From Rhodospirillaceae bacterium SYSU D60007 (GTDB taxonomy: Bacteria; Pseudomonadota; Alphaproteobacteria; Reyranellales; Reyranellaceae), in NCBI GenBank assembly GCA_003574685.1, contig QOCQ01000007.1:1-64000 (forward strand): a stretch of 64,000 nt of DNA, in the 5' to 3' direction. Below the pieces are notes generated by a model that saw nothing but the letters and a program-made list of their open reading frames with translations, did not search any database and was not told where the DNA came from. This document shows positions 46,128-56,662 of this stretch, piece by piece. The first letter of the stretch is position 1. Each line of letters starts with the position of its first letter. The position numbers and the translations under genes are program-made.

Positions 46128-47279
46128 ATGACCGACGCACTGGCGGGCATCCGCGCCATCGATTTCACCACCACCATTGCCGGGCCGCATTGCACCCGCT
46201 TCATCGCTGATCTCGGCGCGGAGGTGATCAAGGTCGAAGCGCCGGAAGGCGATCTGATGCGCAGCCGCCCGCCGCTGCGCAACGGCGCGAGCGCGCTGTT
46301 CGCGCATCTCAACGCCGGCAAGAAGAGCGTGGTGCTCGACCTCAAGAAGCCGGCTGCCATCGCCGCCGTCAAACGCCTGGTGGCGACTGCCGATGTGGTG
46401 GTCGAGAACTACCGGCCCGGCGTAATGCGGCGGCTGGGCCTGGACTACGAAACGCTCAAGGCCAGCAAGCCGGATCTGATCTACTGCGCGATCTCGGGTT
46501 ACGGCCAGGATGGCCCGGGCGCCGACCGGCCGGCCTATGCACCGGTCGTGCATGCCGCCACCGGCTACGATCTCGCCCACCTCACCTATCAGGAAGGCAA
46601 CCGCACCAAGCCTGACTTCAATGGCATCTTCGTCGCCGACTTCATGGCCGGCGCCTACGCCTTCGGCGGCGTGATGACGGCGCTGGTGCAGAAGCGCACC
46701 ACCGGCGTCGGACAGATGGTCGACATGTCGATGTACGACGCCATGCTGGGCCTGCTGATGTCGGAGTTCCAGCGCGCCCAGTTTCCCGTCGAGCTGCCGT
46801 CACGCCCGATGTACGGGCCGGTGAAAGCGAAGGACGGATATATCGTTATTGCCACCGCCAGCGAGCGCACCTTTGTGGACCTTGCGCGCGCGGCCGGCCA
46901 TCCGGAATGGCTGGAGGACCCGCGCTTCGCGAAATACGCGGATCGCCGCAAGAACTGGGCGCAGTTCATGGACGAGTTCGAGTCATGGTCCGGCACGGTG
47001 CCGATCGCCGAGCTGGTCCCGATCCTGGAGAAGTACGCCGTCCCCTGCTCGCCCTATCGCACCGTGAAGGAAGCGCTGGAGGACCCACAGGCAAAGCATC
47101 GCGGCATCATGGAGATGGTGCGCGACGCGGGCGGCCTGTGCGGCGTGCCCAACCCGCCATTCCGCATGTCCGCCTCGGGCGCGCGGGCACGCGGCTTCGC
47201 GGCGGCGCTGGGCGAGCACACGCAGGAGGTACTGCGCGGTGTCGGACTGAGTGACGCGGAGATCGCGGCGGCGGGTTGA
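46128..47279 (+). CDS. Family III CoA-transferase (CaiB/BaiF)
   Basis: A 383-residue enzyme that moves CoA between carboxylic acids. It starts with ALAGIRAIDFTTTIAGPHCTRFIADLGAEVIKVE, has LDLKKPAAIAAVKRLVATADVVVENYRPGVM, and the catalytic aspartate is Asp171 in IFVADFMAGAY. YGPVKAKDGYIVIA is a further family block. The substrate acid is unknown. It belongs to the DMT transporter / CoA-transferase pair; repeat B copy 1 separates it from the aminotransferase gene. Confidence 0.9.
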   Translation: MTDALAGIRAIDFTTTIAGPHCTRFIADLGAEVIKVEAPEGDLMRSRPPLRNGASALFAHLNAGKKSVVLDLKKPAAIAAVKRLVATADVVVENYRPGVMRRLGLDYETLKASKPDLIYCAISGYGQDGPGADRPAYAPVVHAATGYDLAHLTYQEGNRTKPDFNGIFVADFMAGAYAFGGVMTALVQKRTTGVGQMVDMSMYDAMLGLLMSEFQRAQFPVELPSRPMYGPVKAKDGYIVIATASERTFVDLARAAGHPEWLEDPRFAKYADRRKNWAQFMDEFESWSGTVPIAELVPILEKYAVPCSPYRTVKEALEDPQAKHRGIMEMVRDAGGLCGVPNPPFRMSASGARARGFAAALGEHTQEVLRGVGLSDAEIAAAG

Positions 47280-47321
47280 GAAAGGGACACGGGACACGTT
47301 AGGCTAGGTCGCGCAGGGTAC

Positions 47322-47493
47322 TCGCATATGCCTTGCAACGGGTATTCTCGTCGTCCTGAGCGAAGCGAAGGACCCTGCGGTGGTTCGACCAGAAACTGGC
47401 GGCACCGGTGAGTTACCGGCACCGTCGTTCACGGATCGGTTCGCCGCAAGGTCCTTCGCTTCGCTCAGGACGACGGCAAATCAGCATATGCGA
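47322..47493. repeat. Palindromic repeat family B, copy 1
   Basis: An inner inverted repeat of 26-base arms (CGTCGTCCTGAGCGAAGCG from 47349, complement ending 47475) lies inside an outer pair TCGCATATGC (47322-47331) / GCATATGCGA (47484-47493). Copy 2 at 53.9 kb carries the same interior in reverse orientation. It fills the gap between the CoA-transferase and aminotransferase genes. Confidence 0.88.
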
Positions 47494-47525
47494 ATGCACT
47501 GTCGGGCAGCGCAGCGGAGGGAAAC

Positions 47526-48848
47526 ATGAACGTCCAGGCGCGCATCAACGTGTCGTTGCAGGAGGCGCTGCGCGAGACGGAGGAGCGGTACATCGCCGCC
47601 AATCCCGCCAGCAAGGCGCGCCAGGAGGAGGCGGCCAGATCGATGCCCGGCGGCAACACCCGCACGGTGCTCTACTACAGTCCCTTTCCGGTCGCGATCG
47701 CGCAGGCGAAGGCGCAGACGCTGACCGACATCGATGGCCACACCTACACCGACTTCCTCGGCGAATATACGGCCGGCCTCTATGGCCATTCGCATCCCGT
47801 CATCATGGAGGCCATCGCGCGCGCAACGAAGGACGGCATCGTCTTCGGCGGCCCCAATCGCGAGGAAGCCGAGCTGGCACGCCTGATGTGCGAACGCTTC
47901 CCTTCCGTCGAGCTGGTACGCTTCACCAACTCCGGCACCGAATCGAACCTCATGGCGCTGGTGACGGCGCGCGCCCACACCGGGCGCAGCCATATCCTGG
48001 TGATGGAAGGCGCGTACCATGGCGGTGTGCTGACGTTCTTCTACGGGGCGGACTTTCCCATCAATGCGCCCTTCCCCGTTGTCATGGCCAGGATCAACGA
48101 CATCGAGGGCACGCGGAGCCTCATTCGCGAGAACGCCGACAAGCTGGCAGCCATCCTGATCGAGCCGATGATGGGTTCCGGCGGCGGCATCCCCGCCACG
48201 CGCGAATACCTCGCCATGCTGCGCGAGGAGGCCACCCGCCATGGTATCGTGCTGATCTTCGACGAGGTGATGACCTCGCGCATGTCCTCGGGCGGCCTGC
48301 AGAAGAAGCTGGGCATCACGCCCGACATGACCAGCTTCGGCAAGTATCTCGGCGGCGGCATGACCTTCGGCGCCTTCGGCGGCAAACACGAGTTGATGCG
48401 CCGCTACGATCCCGGCCAGCCCGACTACTGGCCGCATGCCGGCACGTTCAACAACAACGTGCTGACGATGGCGGCGGGCGTCGCCGGCCTGACGAAGATC
48501 TTTACGTCGGAAGCCGCCGACCGGCTCTATGACGATGGCGAACGCCTGCGGGCGCGCCTCAACGAGACGGGACGCAAGCACGGCGTGCCGCTGCAGGCCA
48601 CGGGCACCGGCTCCATCATCGTCGTGCACTGGCAATCCGATCCGGTGGGCCAGCCGCACGATACGCAGAAGACGCCGGCCGAGGCACGCGCGCTCTTCCA
48701 TCTCAACATGCTGGAGCGTGGCTATTATCTCGCGCGCCGCGGCTTCATGGCGCTCTCGCTGGCGCTCACGCCCGCCGATCACGACGGCTTCGTCGCGGCG
48801 GTCGATGACTATTGCGGCGCATACCGCAACGTGCTGCGGGAGCTGTGA
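47526..48848 (+). CDS. Class III PLP-dependent aminotransferase (GSA-aminomutase-like)
   Basis: A 440-residue fold-type I PLP enzyme. It has GGNTRTVLYYSPFPV near the N-terminus, FTNSGTESNLMAL (phosphate binding), MEGAYHGG, LIFDEVMTSR (Asp for the pyridine nitrogen) and the Schiff-base lysine Lys273 in TSFGKYLGGGM. The overall pattern resembles glutamate-1-semialdehyde 2,1-aminomutase, but the operon context favours a catabolic transaminase. The TGA stop overlaps the ATG of the next gene (TGATG), so translation is coupled. Confidence 0.9.
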   Translation: MNVQARINVSLQEALRETEERYIAANPASKARQEEAARSMPGGNTRTVLYYSPFPVAIAQAKAQTLTDIDGHTYTDFLGEYTAGLYGHSHPVIMEAIARATKDGIVFGGPNREEAELARLMCERFPSVELVRFTNSGTESNLMALVTARAHTGRSHILVMEGAYHGGVLTFFYGADFPINAPFPVVMARINDIEGTRSLIRENADKLAAILIEPMMGSGGGIPATREYLAMLREEATRHGIVLIFDEVMTSRMSSGGLQKKLGITPDMTSFGKYLGGGMTFGAFGGKHELMRRYDPGQPDYWPHAGTFNNNVLTMAAGVAGLTKIFTSEAADRLYDDGERLRARLNETGRKHGVPLQATGTGSIIVVHWQSDPVGQPHDTQKTPAEARALFHLNMLERGYYLARRGFMALSLALTPADHDGFVAAVDDYCGAYRNVLREL

Positions 48849-49897
48849 TGCGACTCACCCGCGACGCGCTGCGCGGCAAGGCGCAGACGGTGCTGGGGCC
48901 GGTCGATCCGGTCTTTCTCGGCCGCACCCTGATGCATGAGCACGTGTTGTGCGACATCCGCCCGCCCGGCACCCGCAGCGACAATGATCTGGGGCCGGAG
49001 ATCACGCTGGAGAATGTCTGGCAGATCAACTACGGCCATGGCCTTGCGCGCGCCGGCCGCAAGTACATGCTCGATCTGGAGGAGGTCGCGGTCCGCGAGC
49101 TTGACCTGCTGAAGCAGGAGGGCGGCGACACTGTGGTCGAGCTGACCTGCGGTGGCCTGTCGCCAGACCCGGCCGGCCTGCGCCGCATCTCGGAGGGCAC
49201 AGGCGTACAGCTCGTGATGGGCTGCGGCCACTACGTCAACGACTACCAGGATCCGCGCAACCAGGAGCGCACCGTTCACGATTTCGCGGCCGAGATGATC
49301 GACCAGGTGCAGGTCGGCGCATGGGGCACCGACGTACGGGCCGGCATGATCGGCGAGATCGGCTGCCAGGCGCCGTGGACCGATCTGGAGAAGCGGGTGA
49401 TGCGCGGCGCGTTGCTGGCCATGAAGGAAACCGGCGCGGCGCTCAACGTGCATCCCGGCCGTCACGAGGATCAGCCGCAGGAGGTGGCGGATTTCATCCG
49501 CGCCGCCGGCTATCCTACGGAGCGGGTGGTGATCAGCCACATCGATCGCACCATCTTCGATGTCGATCGCCTGCTGCGTCTGGCCGACACCGGCGTGACG
49601 CTGGAGTTCGACCTGTTCGGCCAGGAGAGCGCCTACTATCCGCTGAACGACATCGACATGCCCAACGACGCCACGCGGCTCAAGCTGATGCGGGCGCTGA
49701 TCGACCATGGGCATCTCGATCGCATCGTCATCAGCCACGACATCTGCTATCGCACGCGGCTCAGCGTCTTCGGCGGCCACGGCTATGGCCATATCTTCCG
49801 CAACGTCGTGCCCATGATGCGCCGGCGCGGCTACAGCGAGGACGAGATCGACGCCATCCTCGTCCGCACCCCCCGCCGCCTCCTGACGTTCGTTTAG
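48848..49897 (+). CDS. Phosphotriesterase-family (PTER-like) metal hydrolase
   Basis: A 349-residue amidohydrolase-superfamily TIM barrel. Metal ligands are His30 and His32 in LMHEHV, a Glu in AGMIGEIGC where bacterial phosphotriesterases have a carboxylated Lys, His in NVHPGRHED, His in VISHIDR, and Asp in ISHDICYRTRL. The Glu variant is typical of the PTER-like subgroup, whose natural substrates are amides or lactones rather than phosphotriesters. It is translationally coupled to the aminotransferase. Repeat E copy 1 follows directly. Confidence 0.87.
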   Translation: MRLTRDALRGKAQTVLGPVDPVFLGRTLMHEHVLCDIRPPGTRSDNDLGPEITLENVWQINYGHGLARAGRKYMLDLEEVAVRELDLLKQEGGDTVVELTCGGLSPDPAGLRRISEGTGVQLVMGCGHYVNDYQDPRNQERTVHDFAAEMIDQVQVGAWGTDVRAGMIGEIGCQAPWTDLEKRVMRGALLAMKETGAALNVHPGRHEDQPQEVADFIRAAGYPTERVVISHIDRTIFDVDRLLRLADTGVTLEFDLFGQESAYYPLNDIDMPNDATRLKLMRALIDHGHLDRIVISHDICYRTRLSVFGGHGYGHIFRNVVPMMRRRGYSEDEIDAILVRTPRRLLTFV

Positions 49898-49909
49898 CTC
49901 TCCGTTTGT

Positions 49910-50049
49910 CCTTCCCCCGGAGGGGGAAGGTGCCCCGAAGGGGCGAAAGGGGGATGGCGCAACACCTTCGGCGTCTCACCGTTAGCGCCGTGCCGGTTGA
50001 GGCATCCCCCTTCCGGCGCTACGCGCCACCTTCCCCCTCCGGGGGAAGG
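49910..50049. repeat. Palindromic repeat family E, copy 1
   Basis: Each end is a 21-base palindrome with CTTCCCCCGGAGGGGGAAG at its core (49910-49930 and 50029-50049). Arms of about 45 bases are complementary, with GAAAGGGGGATGG facing CATCCCCCTTCC. Copy 2 at 60.7 kb carries the same arms in reverse orientation with a diverged centre. It lies between two convergent genes and ends two bases before the carboxylase stop. Confidence 0.9.
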
Positions 50050-50050
50050 T

Positions 50051-52108
<2,058 letters not shown>

Positions 52109-52134
52109 GACCCTCTGCCTGACGTTAGCCCGCC

Positions 52135-52312
52135 TTCTCAAACTGCAACGCATCATTCCATGCTGGGAGCGCGCCACTCCAGTGGCGCATCGCCCGCAGC
52201 GAAGCGGAGGGCGACCGGCGGCGTGTGTGCAAGACTGCATGATGGCGGCGTTGCACGCCGCCGGCGCCACTGGAGTGGCGCGCTCCCAGCAAGGGAAGGC
52301 TGGCTTGCACAC
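52135..52312. repeat. Palindromic repeat family A, copy 3 (reverse orientation)
   Basis: The core is 52165-52287, with 24-base terminal inverted repeats identical to copy 1 and extended here by TGCT on both sides. The interior reads as the reverse complement of copies 1 and 2. The left flank TTCTCAAAC (52135-52143) matches the right end of copy 1 reversed. It fills the gap between the secreted protein and the carboxylase gene. Confidence 0.9.
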
Positions 52313-52783
52313 TCATTCCTTCGGGGGGCAGGGCAAGCGGCTGATCCGCTCCCGCCCGGCGTCGGTGGCCAGTTGCCGGCCCATTTCGAGGGCGGTCGCG
52401 ACCTCCACCTGCAAGTCAGGGCTCCTGTAGAGCGCGCAGATCTTGTCCTTGCCCCGGCGCTGGATGGCGGCGTCGGCATTCTTCAGCATGCTCTCGAAGG
52501 CCGTGCGGGTCTGATCGGCGATCTCCCGCACGCGCGTATCGGCGGCCGCGCATTGCCGGGCGCGCTCGGCGGCGAGGCGCTGCATCTCATGCCCGACATT
52601 CTCGTTGCCGCCGCAGACGCGCGCGTGGATCACCATCTGGCCGGCGGCGAACACGACAGCGCCCATACTCTCGGCGAACTCCTCGATTGCGGGCTGGAGC
52701 GGCGGCGGCGGCTGCTGTGCCAGCGCGTTGCCCGCAGCCGGCGCCATGGCGAGCACACAGGCCAGCGCCGCAAACAACTTCAT
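52313..52783 (-). CDS. Secreted protein of unknown function
   Basis: A 156-residue protein with a signal peptide (residues 1-23, MKLFAALACVLAMAPAAGNALA, cut before QQ). The mature part is mainly helical and hydrophilic, with three cysteines (ARVCGGNE, RARQCAAAD, DKICALYRSP) and a fourth in the final LPCPPKE. I do not recognise the family. The ATG overlaps the stop of the enoyl-CoA hydratase gene (ATGA), so its translation is coupled. Repeat A copy 3 follows. Confidence 0.75.
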   Translation of the reverse strand: MKLFAALACVLAMAPAAGNALAQQPPPPLQPAIEEFAESMGAVVFAAGQMVIHARVCGGNENVGHEMQRLAAERARQCAAADTRVREIADQTRTAFESMLKNADAAIQRRGKDKICALYRSPDLQVEVATALEMGRQLATDAGRERISRLPCPPKE

Positions 52784-53571
52784 GTCGCCCACCCCGGCTT
52801 TCGCTTGGCGAGAAAGGCCGACATGCCCTCGCGCGCTTCGTCTGTCACGCACTGCGCCGCGACCTCGCTGGCGACCAGATCGACCACGGCATCGTCGGCC
52901 GGCATTGCGGCAATGCGCGTGACCAGGCGCTTGATCAGCGCCTGCACGGAGGGCGCACCCAGCCGCAGCTCGGCGGCCAGCGACGCGACCTCCGCATCGA
53001 GCCGGTCGGCCGGGACGACGCGGTCAATCAGGCCCATCGCCAGCGCCTCGCGGGCCCCAAAGATGCCGCCATGCATCAGGAGCTGGCGCGCGCGGCGGGC
53101 TCCTACGGCCTGGATCAGCACGGCGATGGCAATGCCGGCCAGCAACCCATTGCGCACCGATGTGAGACCGAAGCGGGCGTCCTCCGCCGCAATCGCATAG
53201 TCGCAGGCCAGCATGACGCCGACCCCGCCGCCGACCGCCGCGCCCTGCACCCGCGCGATGGTTGGCTTGGGCAGATTGTAGATGGCCTGCACGACCTGCG
53301 TCATCGCCAAGGCGCCTTCTTCGCGCTCCTGCTGGCTGCGGTCCGGCCAGGTCAGCACCCAGTTGAAATCGCCGCCGGCGGAAAAGGCCGGACCGTTGGC
53401 CGCGAACACGACCACGCGGCAGGCGGGATCGCCCGCGACGCGGGCCAGCGTCTCCAGGATGGTCCGCGCCGTGGCGCCGTCGAAGGAATTCATCTCCTTC
53501 GGCCGGTTCAAGGTGACAGTCGCAATGCCGTGGGCGACGGACAGAAGGACGGGCGGGGCTGTGCCGTTCAT
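52780..53571 (-). CDS. Enoyl-CoA hydratase/isomerase family protein
   Basis: A 263-residue crotonase-fold enzyme. VTLNRPKEMNSFDGAT starts the fold. FAANGPAFSAGGDFNWVL is the first oxyanion-hole strand, and ARVQGAAVGGGVGVMLACDYAIA the second. The Glu of a true hydratase at the second active-site position is not obvious (FGLTSVRNGLLAG), so isomerase or other activity is possible. The ATG 53571 is chosen at the domain start; the frame continues upstream through the tandem-repeat array, which is not coding. It is in one operon with the secreted protein and perhaps the carboxylase. Confidence 0.85.
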   Translation of the reverse strand: MNGTAPPVLLSVAHGIATVTLNRPKEMNSFDGATARTILETLARVAGDPACRVVVFAANGPAFSAGGDFNWVLTWPDRSQQEREEGALAMTQVVQAIYNLPKPTIARVQGAAVGGGVGVMLACDYAIAAEDARFGLTSVRNGLLAGIAIAVLIQAVGARRARQLLMHGGIFGAREALAMGLIDRVVPADRLDAEVASLAAELRLGAPSVQALIKRLVTRIAAMPADDAVVDLVASEVAAQCVTDEAREGMSAFLAKRKPGWAT

Positions 53572-53644
53572 GGCAAGCGCTGGTGTGGCCGGTTCCGCGC
53601 CCCCGCGCAAGCCCCTCCGCCACGCGGCGGCGGGTGAAGCAGCC

Positions 53645-53860
53645 CGGGAGACACTTTGAGACAGGTAGACGCGATGAGACAGAGAGACACCGGGAGACAG
53701 GTGGACACCGTAGGACAGGTGTGGACAGGTAGGACAGGTAGGACAGGTGTGGACACCGTAGGACAGGTGTGGACAGGTAGACAGCAGGAGACACGGAGAC
53801 ACCGGGAGACACGCAGGAAAGGGAGACACGCGGAAAGGGAGACACCGGAGACGACAGGGT
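53645..53860. repeat. GACA-rich degenerate tandem repeat array
   Basis: About 20 copies of GACA occur within some 215 bases, as units of 7-10 bases such as GGACAGGT, GGAGACAC and GAGACAG. A 32-base stretch at 53701-53732 recurs exactly at 53749-53780, a 48-base period. It lies between the enoyl-CoA hydratase start and repeat B copy 2 and accounts for much of the 544-base gap there; the remainder (54005-54115) shows nothing recognisable. Confidence 0.85.
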
Positions 53861-53861
53861 G

Positions 53862-54004
53862 TTCGCATACGCGCGTTGCCGTCGTCCTGAGCGAAGCGAA
53901 GGACCTTGCAGTTGTCCGGTCCGTGAACGAGCCTCGCGGTGACCTACCGAGGCCGGAGTCTTGGGCGAACCATCGCAAGGTCCTTCGCCGCGCTCAGGAC
54001 GACG
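53862..54004. repeat. Palindromic repeat family B, copy 2 (reverse orientation)
   Basis: The inner arms CGTCGTCCTGAGCGAAGCG (from 53880) and their near-complement ending at 54004 match copy 1 at 47.3 kb. The interior aligns with copy 1 only after reverse complementing (shared TGGTTCG and CGTTCACGGA blocks). The outer TTCGCATACGC at 53862 matches one outer arm of copy 1. Confidence 0.88.
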
Positions 54005-54115
54005 AAAACCGTTGCGGGGCCTATGGCGGCGCCCCGGACGACTTGCCTTCACTCATGCAGTCCATGTATAGCACTGCCTTATGGGAAAGCAAGCACGCTG
54101 GTGGTTCAGTCCGGC

Positions 54116-56176
54116 TCAGCCCAGGCTCTTGATGTAGGCCTCCAGGGCAGCGCGGGCGACGTCGACGGCCTTTTCGGCGTCGGCGCGCTGGCGGGCCAGT
54201 GTCTCCAGCTCGTTCTCCTGCCGGTCGAGCGTGGCGAGGTACCGGCGGTGCAGGTCGGAGTTGGTGGGCACGCTGCGCAGGTTCTCGCGAATGCGTTGCT
54301 GCTCCTGGGTGATGCGCGTGCGTTGCGCGTCGGCTTGCTCGATCCGGCCCTGGGCCTGCGTCACGGCGTTCTGGAGCTGGATGATGCGGGTGAGCTGGTC
54401 GCGCGTCTTCTGGTCGAATTCCTTCGCGCGCGCAAAGTACGCGATGCGCTCGGGATCGGCATCCACCAGCTCGAGCTGCTCCAACACCGTCTGCTCCTGC
54501 ACCACCTCGAAGGTGTGGGATTCGCCGCCTTTCAGCTCGAAGGGCACGCGGTACTTGCCCTCGATCTGCCCGACATCCTTGCCTTCGACGTTCACAAGCT
54601 TCCAGCCGGCCAGCCGCGGCGTTTCGACCAGAAGCTGGCGGCTCTCGCGTGCCGGCGCCTTGACCCTGTACGTATTGGTCTGGCGCTGGAGCATCTCGTA
54701 GCGCAGCACCCCCTGGGCGATGCTGCCCCTGACCAGGGTTTCCTTGCGGCCGGTATCGGCCTCGATGGTGATCTTCTGGTCAAGCGCGTAACTCAGCAGC
54801 CGGTTCTCGCCCGGCGGCAGCGCCGACAGCCGCGCGTCGCCGACATAGGCCACATCGCCGCCGGCACCCCGCTCGTAGATCGTCACGATCCCCGGCGGCA
54901 GGGCGGTGCTGTTGTTGTTCTCCAGGCGCACCGATGCCAGCGGATGGCGGGTGTGCGTCTCGGGCTGATACAGCGCCTGACGCTTCACCGGTACGTCGCC
55001 ATCGATGATCGGCACCGACAGCGTGCGGCCGTTGGCAACCGTCACCGGGTTGGGAAAGCGGAACATCACCTGTGTCAGCGCTTCCTGCGCCGCGACCTTT
55101 TCGGAAGGCCCGGCAAACGACGCCATCGGCGCCTCGGCGCTGCGCTCCAGCTTCGGTCCGCCACGCGAGTCGCGGCTGCCGCCGGCCGGCGGTGCCATCT
55201 GCGGGGCCGGCCGTGACGCCGGCGCGGGCGGCGGTGGCGGCACGGGCACGGTTCCCGTATCGGTGCGCGGCATCAGGCGGCCGATCACCTCCACCGGCAC
55301 CCAAGGCCGCTCGACGTAGTAGGACTGGTAAAGCGCCTGACGGAACGCGACCGGATGGCCTGACACCAGCGACAGTTCGACCCCGTTCCAGTCCTGGCCG
55401 CTCATGTTCTCGACCACGGCCCAGCCCTGAAGATGCGCCTTCGTCTCGTTGCCCTCGCCCGGCACGGTCAGCCGATATGACGCCTTCCACAGCGGCGCCG
55501 TGACGATGTAGGCGACGCGCACCGTGCGCTTGCCCTGGCCTCTGGAGGTCAGTTCCACGGTGCGGGCATCCTTGGTGCGGTTCGAGGCGATGGCGGCCAG
55601 CGCCTTTTTGACCTGCTCGCGCACCGCCGGATCGGCGAACTGGAGGTTCTCGGCCTCTTCCAGCACGAATTGCTGCAGGCCCTTGTCGGTCATCACCGTG
55701 ACGCGGTTACGCACGCCGACCTGCCGGCCCTCGGGGCTGAGCACCGGTTCCGCATTAACCGCCACCACCCGGCCGGTGGCCGCGCGCGGACCGCCGACAG
55801 AGATCTCCGCGCCGCGCAGGGCGTTCAGCAACGCTGCCGGCGATGCCAGCGCGTTCTGGTCGAAGGGCAAATCCTTGAACACCTGCGACAGCGGCTCGCG
55901 TCCGGGCAGGCTCAGGCTGCCGACCCCGCCCTTGTCGTCATAGACCACGAGGCTTTTCAGCACGTCATCGACCTGGTCGAGGTTCACCGTCAGCCTGAGG
56001 GTCGCGTCGTTCTCGACCGAGGCCTCGTACTCGAAATAACCCACGCCGCCCGATGACAGCATCACGCGCTTCAGCGCCAGCTCCTGCGCCGCCGCCGGAC
56101 CGGCCACCAGAAGGGCGGCGCCCAGCCCCGCCGCGACGGCGATCCGGCGGCGTGACGAGGTGCGAACATGGGACAT
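54116..56176 (-). CDS. DUF4139 domain protein, exported
   Basis: A 686-residue exported protein. The signal peptide is residues 1-30, cut after AAA before QELALKRV. The N-terminal part (LSSGGVGYFEYEASVENDATL) and the middle (VRVAYIVTAPLWKASYRLTV) are typical of DUF4139 proteins. A Pro-rich linker lies at about 305-335, and the C-terminal 110 residues form a long coiled coil (QLQNAVTQAQGRIEQADAQR). Function is unknown. It starts 78 bases after sufU with a GGAGG ribosome site, and could be the last gene of that operon or independent. Confidence 0.82.
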   Translation of the reverse strand: MSHVRTSSRRRIAVAAGLGAALLVAGPAAAQELALKRVMLSSGGVGYFEYEASVENDATLRLTVNLDQVDDVLKSLVVYDDKGGVGSLSLPGREPLSQVFKDLPFDQNALASPAALLNALRGAEISVGGPRAATGRVVAVNAEPVLSPEGRQVGVRNRVTVMTDKGLQQFVLEEAENLQFADPAVREQVKKALAAIASNRTKDARTVELTSRGQGKRTVRVAYIVTAPLWKASYRLTVPGEGNETKAHLQGWAVVENMSGQDWNGVELSLVSGHPVAFRQALYQSYYVERPWVPVEVIGRLMPRTDTGTVPVPPPPPAPASRPAPQMAPPAGGSRDSRGGPKLERSAEAPMASFAGPSEKVAAQEALTQVMFRFPNPVTVANGRTLSVPIIDGDVPVKRQALYQPETHTRHPLASVRLENNNSTALPPGIVTIYERGAGGDVAYVGDARLSALPPGENRLLSYALDQKITIEADTGRKETLVRGSIAQGVLRYEMLQRQTNTYRVKAPARESRQLLVETPRLAGWKLVNVEGKDVGQIEGKYRVPFELKGGESHTFEVVQEQTVLEQLELVDADPERIAYFARAKEFDQKTRDQLTRIIQLQNAVTQAQGRIEQADAQRTRITQEQQRIRENLRSVPTNSDLHRRYLATLDRQENELETLARQRADAEKAVDVARAALEAYIKSLG

Positions 56177-56254
56177 TGATTTAGCCTCCCGACAGCGTCA
56201 GCGAGCGAATACTCACCATTTGATCATGACGATTTCGCGGCGCCGTGCAGGAAT

Positions 56255-56662
56255 TCAGGAATTGTTCAGCGCCGCTTGCAGGGCTTCGAAAGGAAGGAGC
56301 ACGCAATCGTGCCGGCTGCGATAGGCACGCACCGGCGTGAAGGCCGCAAAGTTGCCCTCGCCCGCCGCCGTGCCCTTGAGAACATCCTCGATCTCTTGCC
56401 GCAGGACCGGGACATCGTCCGCGGGACGGCCCTGTGCGCGCGACCTGAGAGCCACCGCTGCCGCCTGGCAGAGCGCACAGCCGCGCACCTCATGCGCGAT
56501 CTCGGCGATCCTCCCCTCCTCCAGGCGTACATCCATCGTCACGCGATCACCGCACAGCGGGTTATCGCGCCGCGCCGATGCGGTGGGTGCCGGCAACCGG
56601 CCCGCGCCGGTCCGGCTCTTGGCCAGTGCGACGATGCGGTCGTGGTAGAGCGCGTCGTTCAT
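56255..56662 (-). CDS. sufU: SufU-like iron-sulfur scaffold/sulfur-transfer protein
   Basis: A 135-residue IscU/SufU-fold protein. The zinc or cluster ligands are Cys37 and Asp39 in NPLCGDR, Cys62 in RGCALCQAAA (with an extra Cys65) and Cys120 in RHDCVLLPF. SufU proteins accept persulfide sulfur from SufS and pass it on. Its ATG overlaps the sufS stop (ATGA), so the two are made together. sufBCD are not in the window; instead sufS is coupled to molybdenum cofactor genes. Confidence 0.85.
   Translation of the reverse strand: MNDALYHDRIVALAKSRTGAGRLPAPTASARRDNPLCGDRVTMDVRLEEGRIAEIAHEVRGCALCQAAAVALRSRAQGRPADDVPVLRQEIEDVLKGTAAGEGNFAAFTPVRAYRSRHDCVLLPFEALQAALNNS

Noticed and set aside
53701-53780. 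CRISPR array suggested by the repeated 32-base unit
   Set aside because: Only two copies, the sequence between them is made of the same short units, there is no repeat/spacer regularity and no cas gene.
53572-53868. N-terminal extension of the enoyl-CoA hydratase frame through the GACA array
   Set aside because: The extra 99 residues are repeats of Ser/Pro/Cys/Leu from the tandem array; the crotonase fold starts at ATG 53571.
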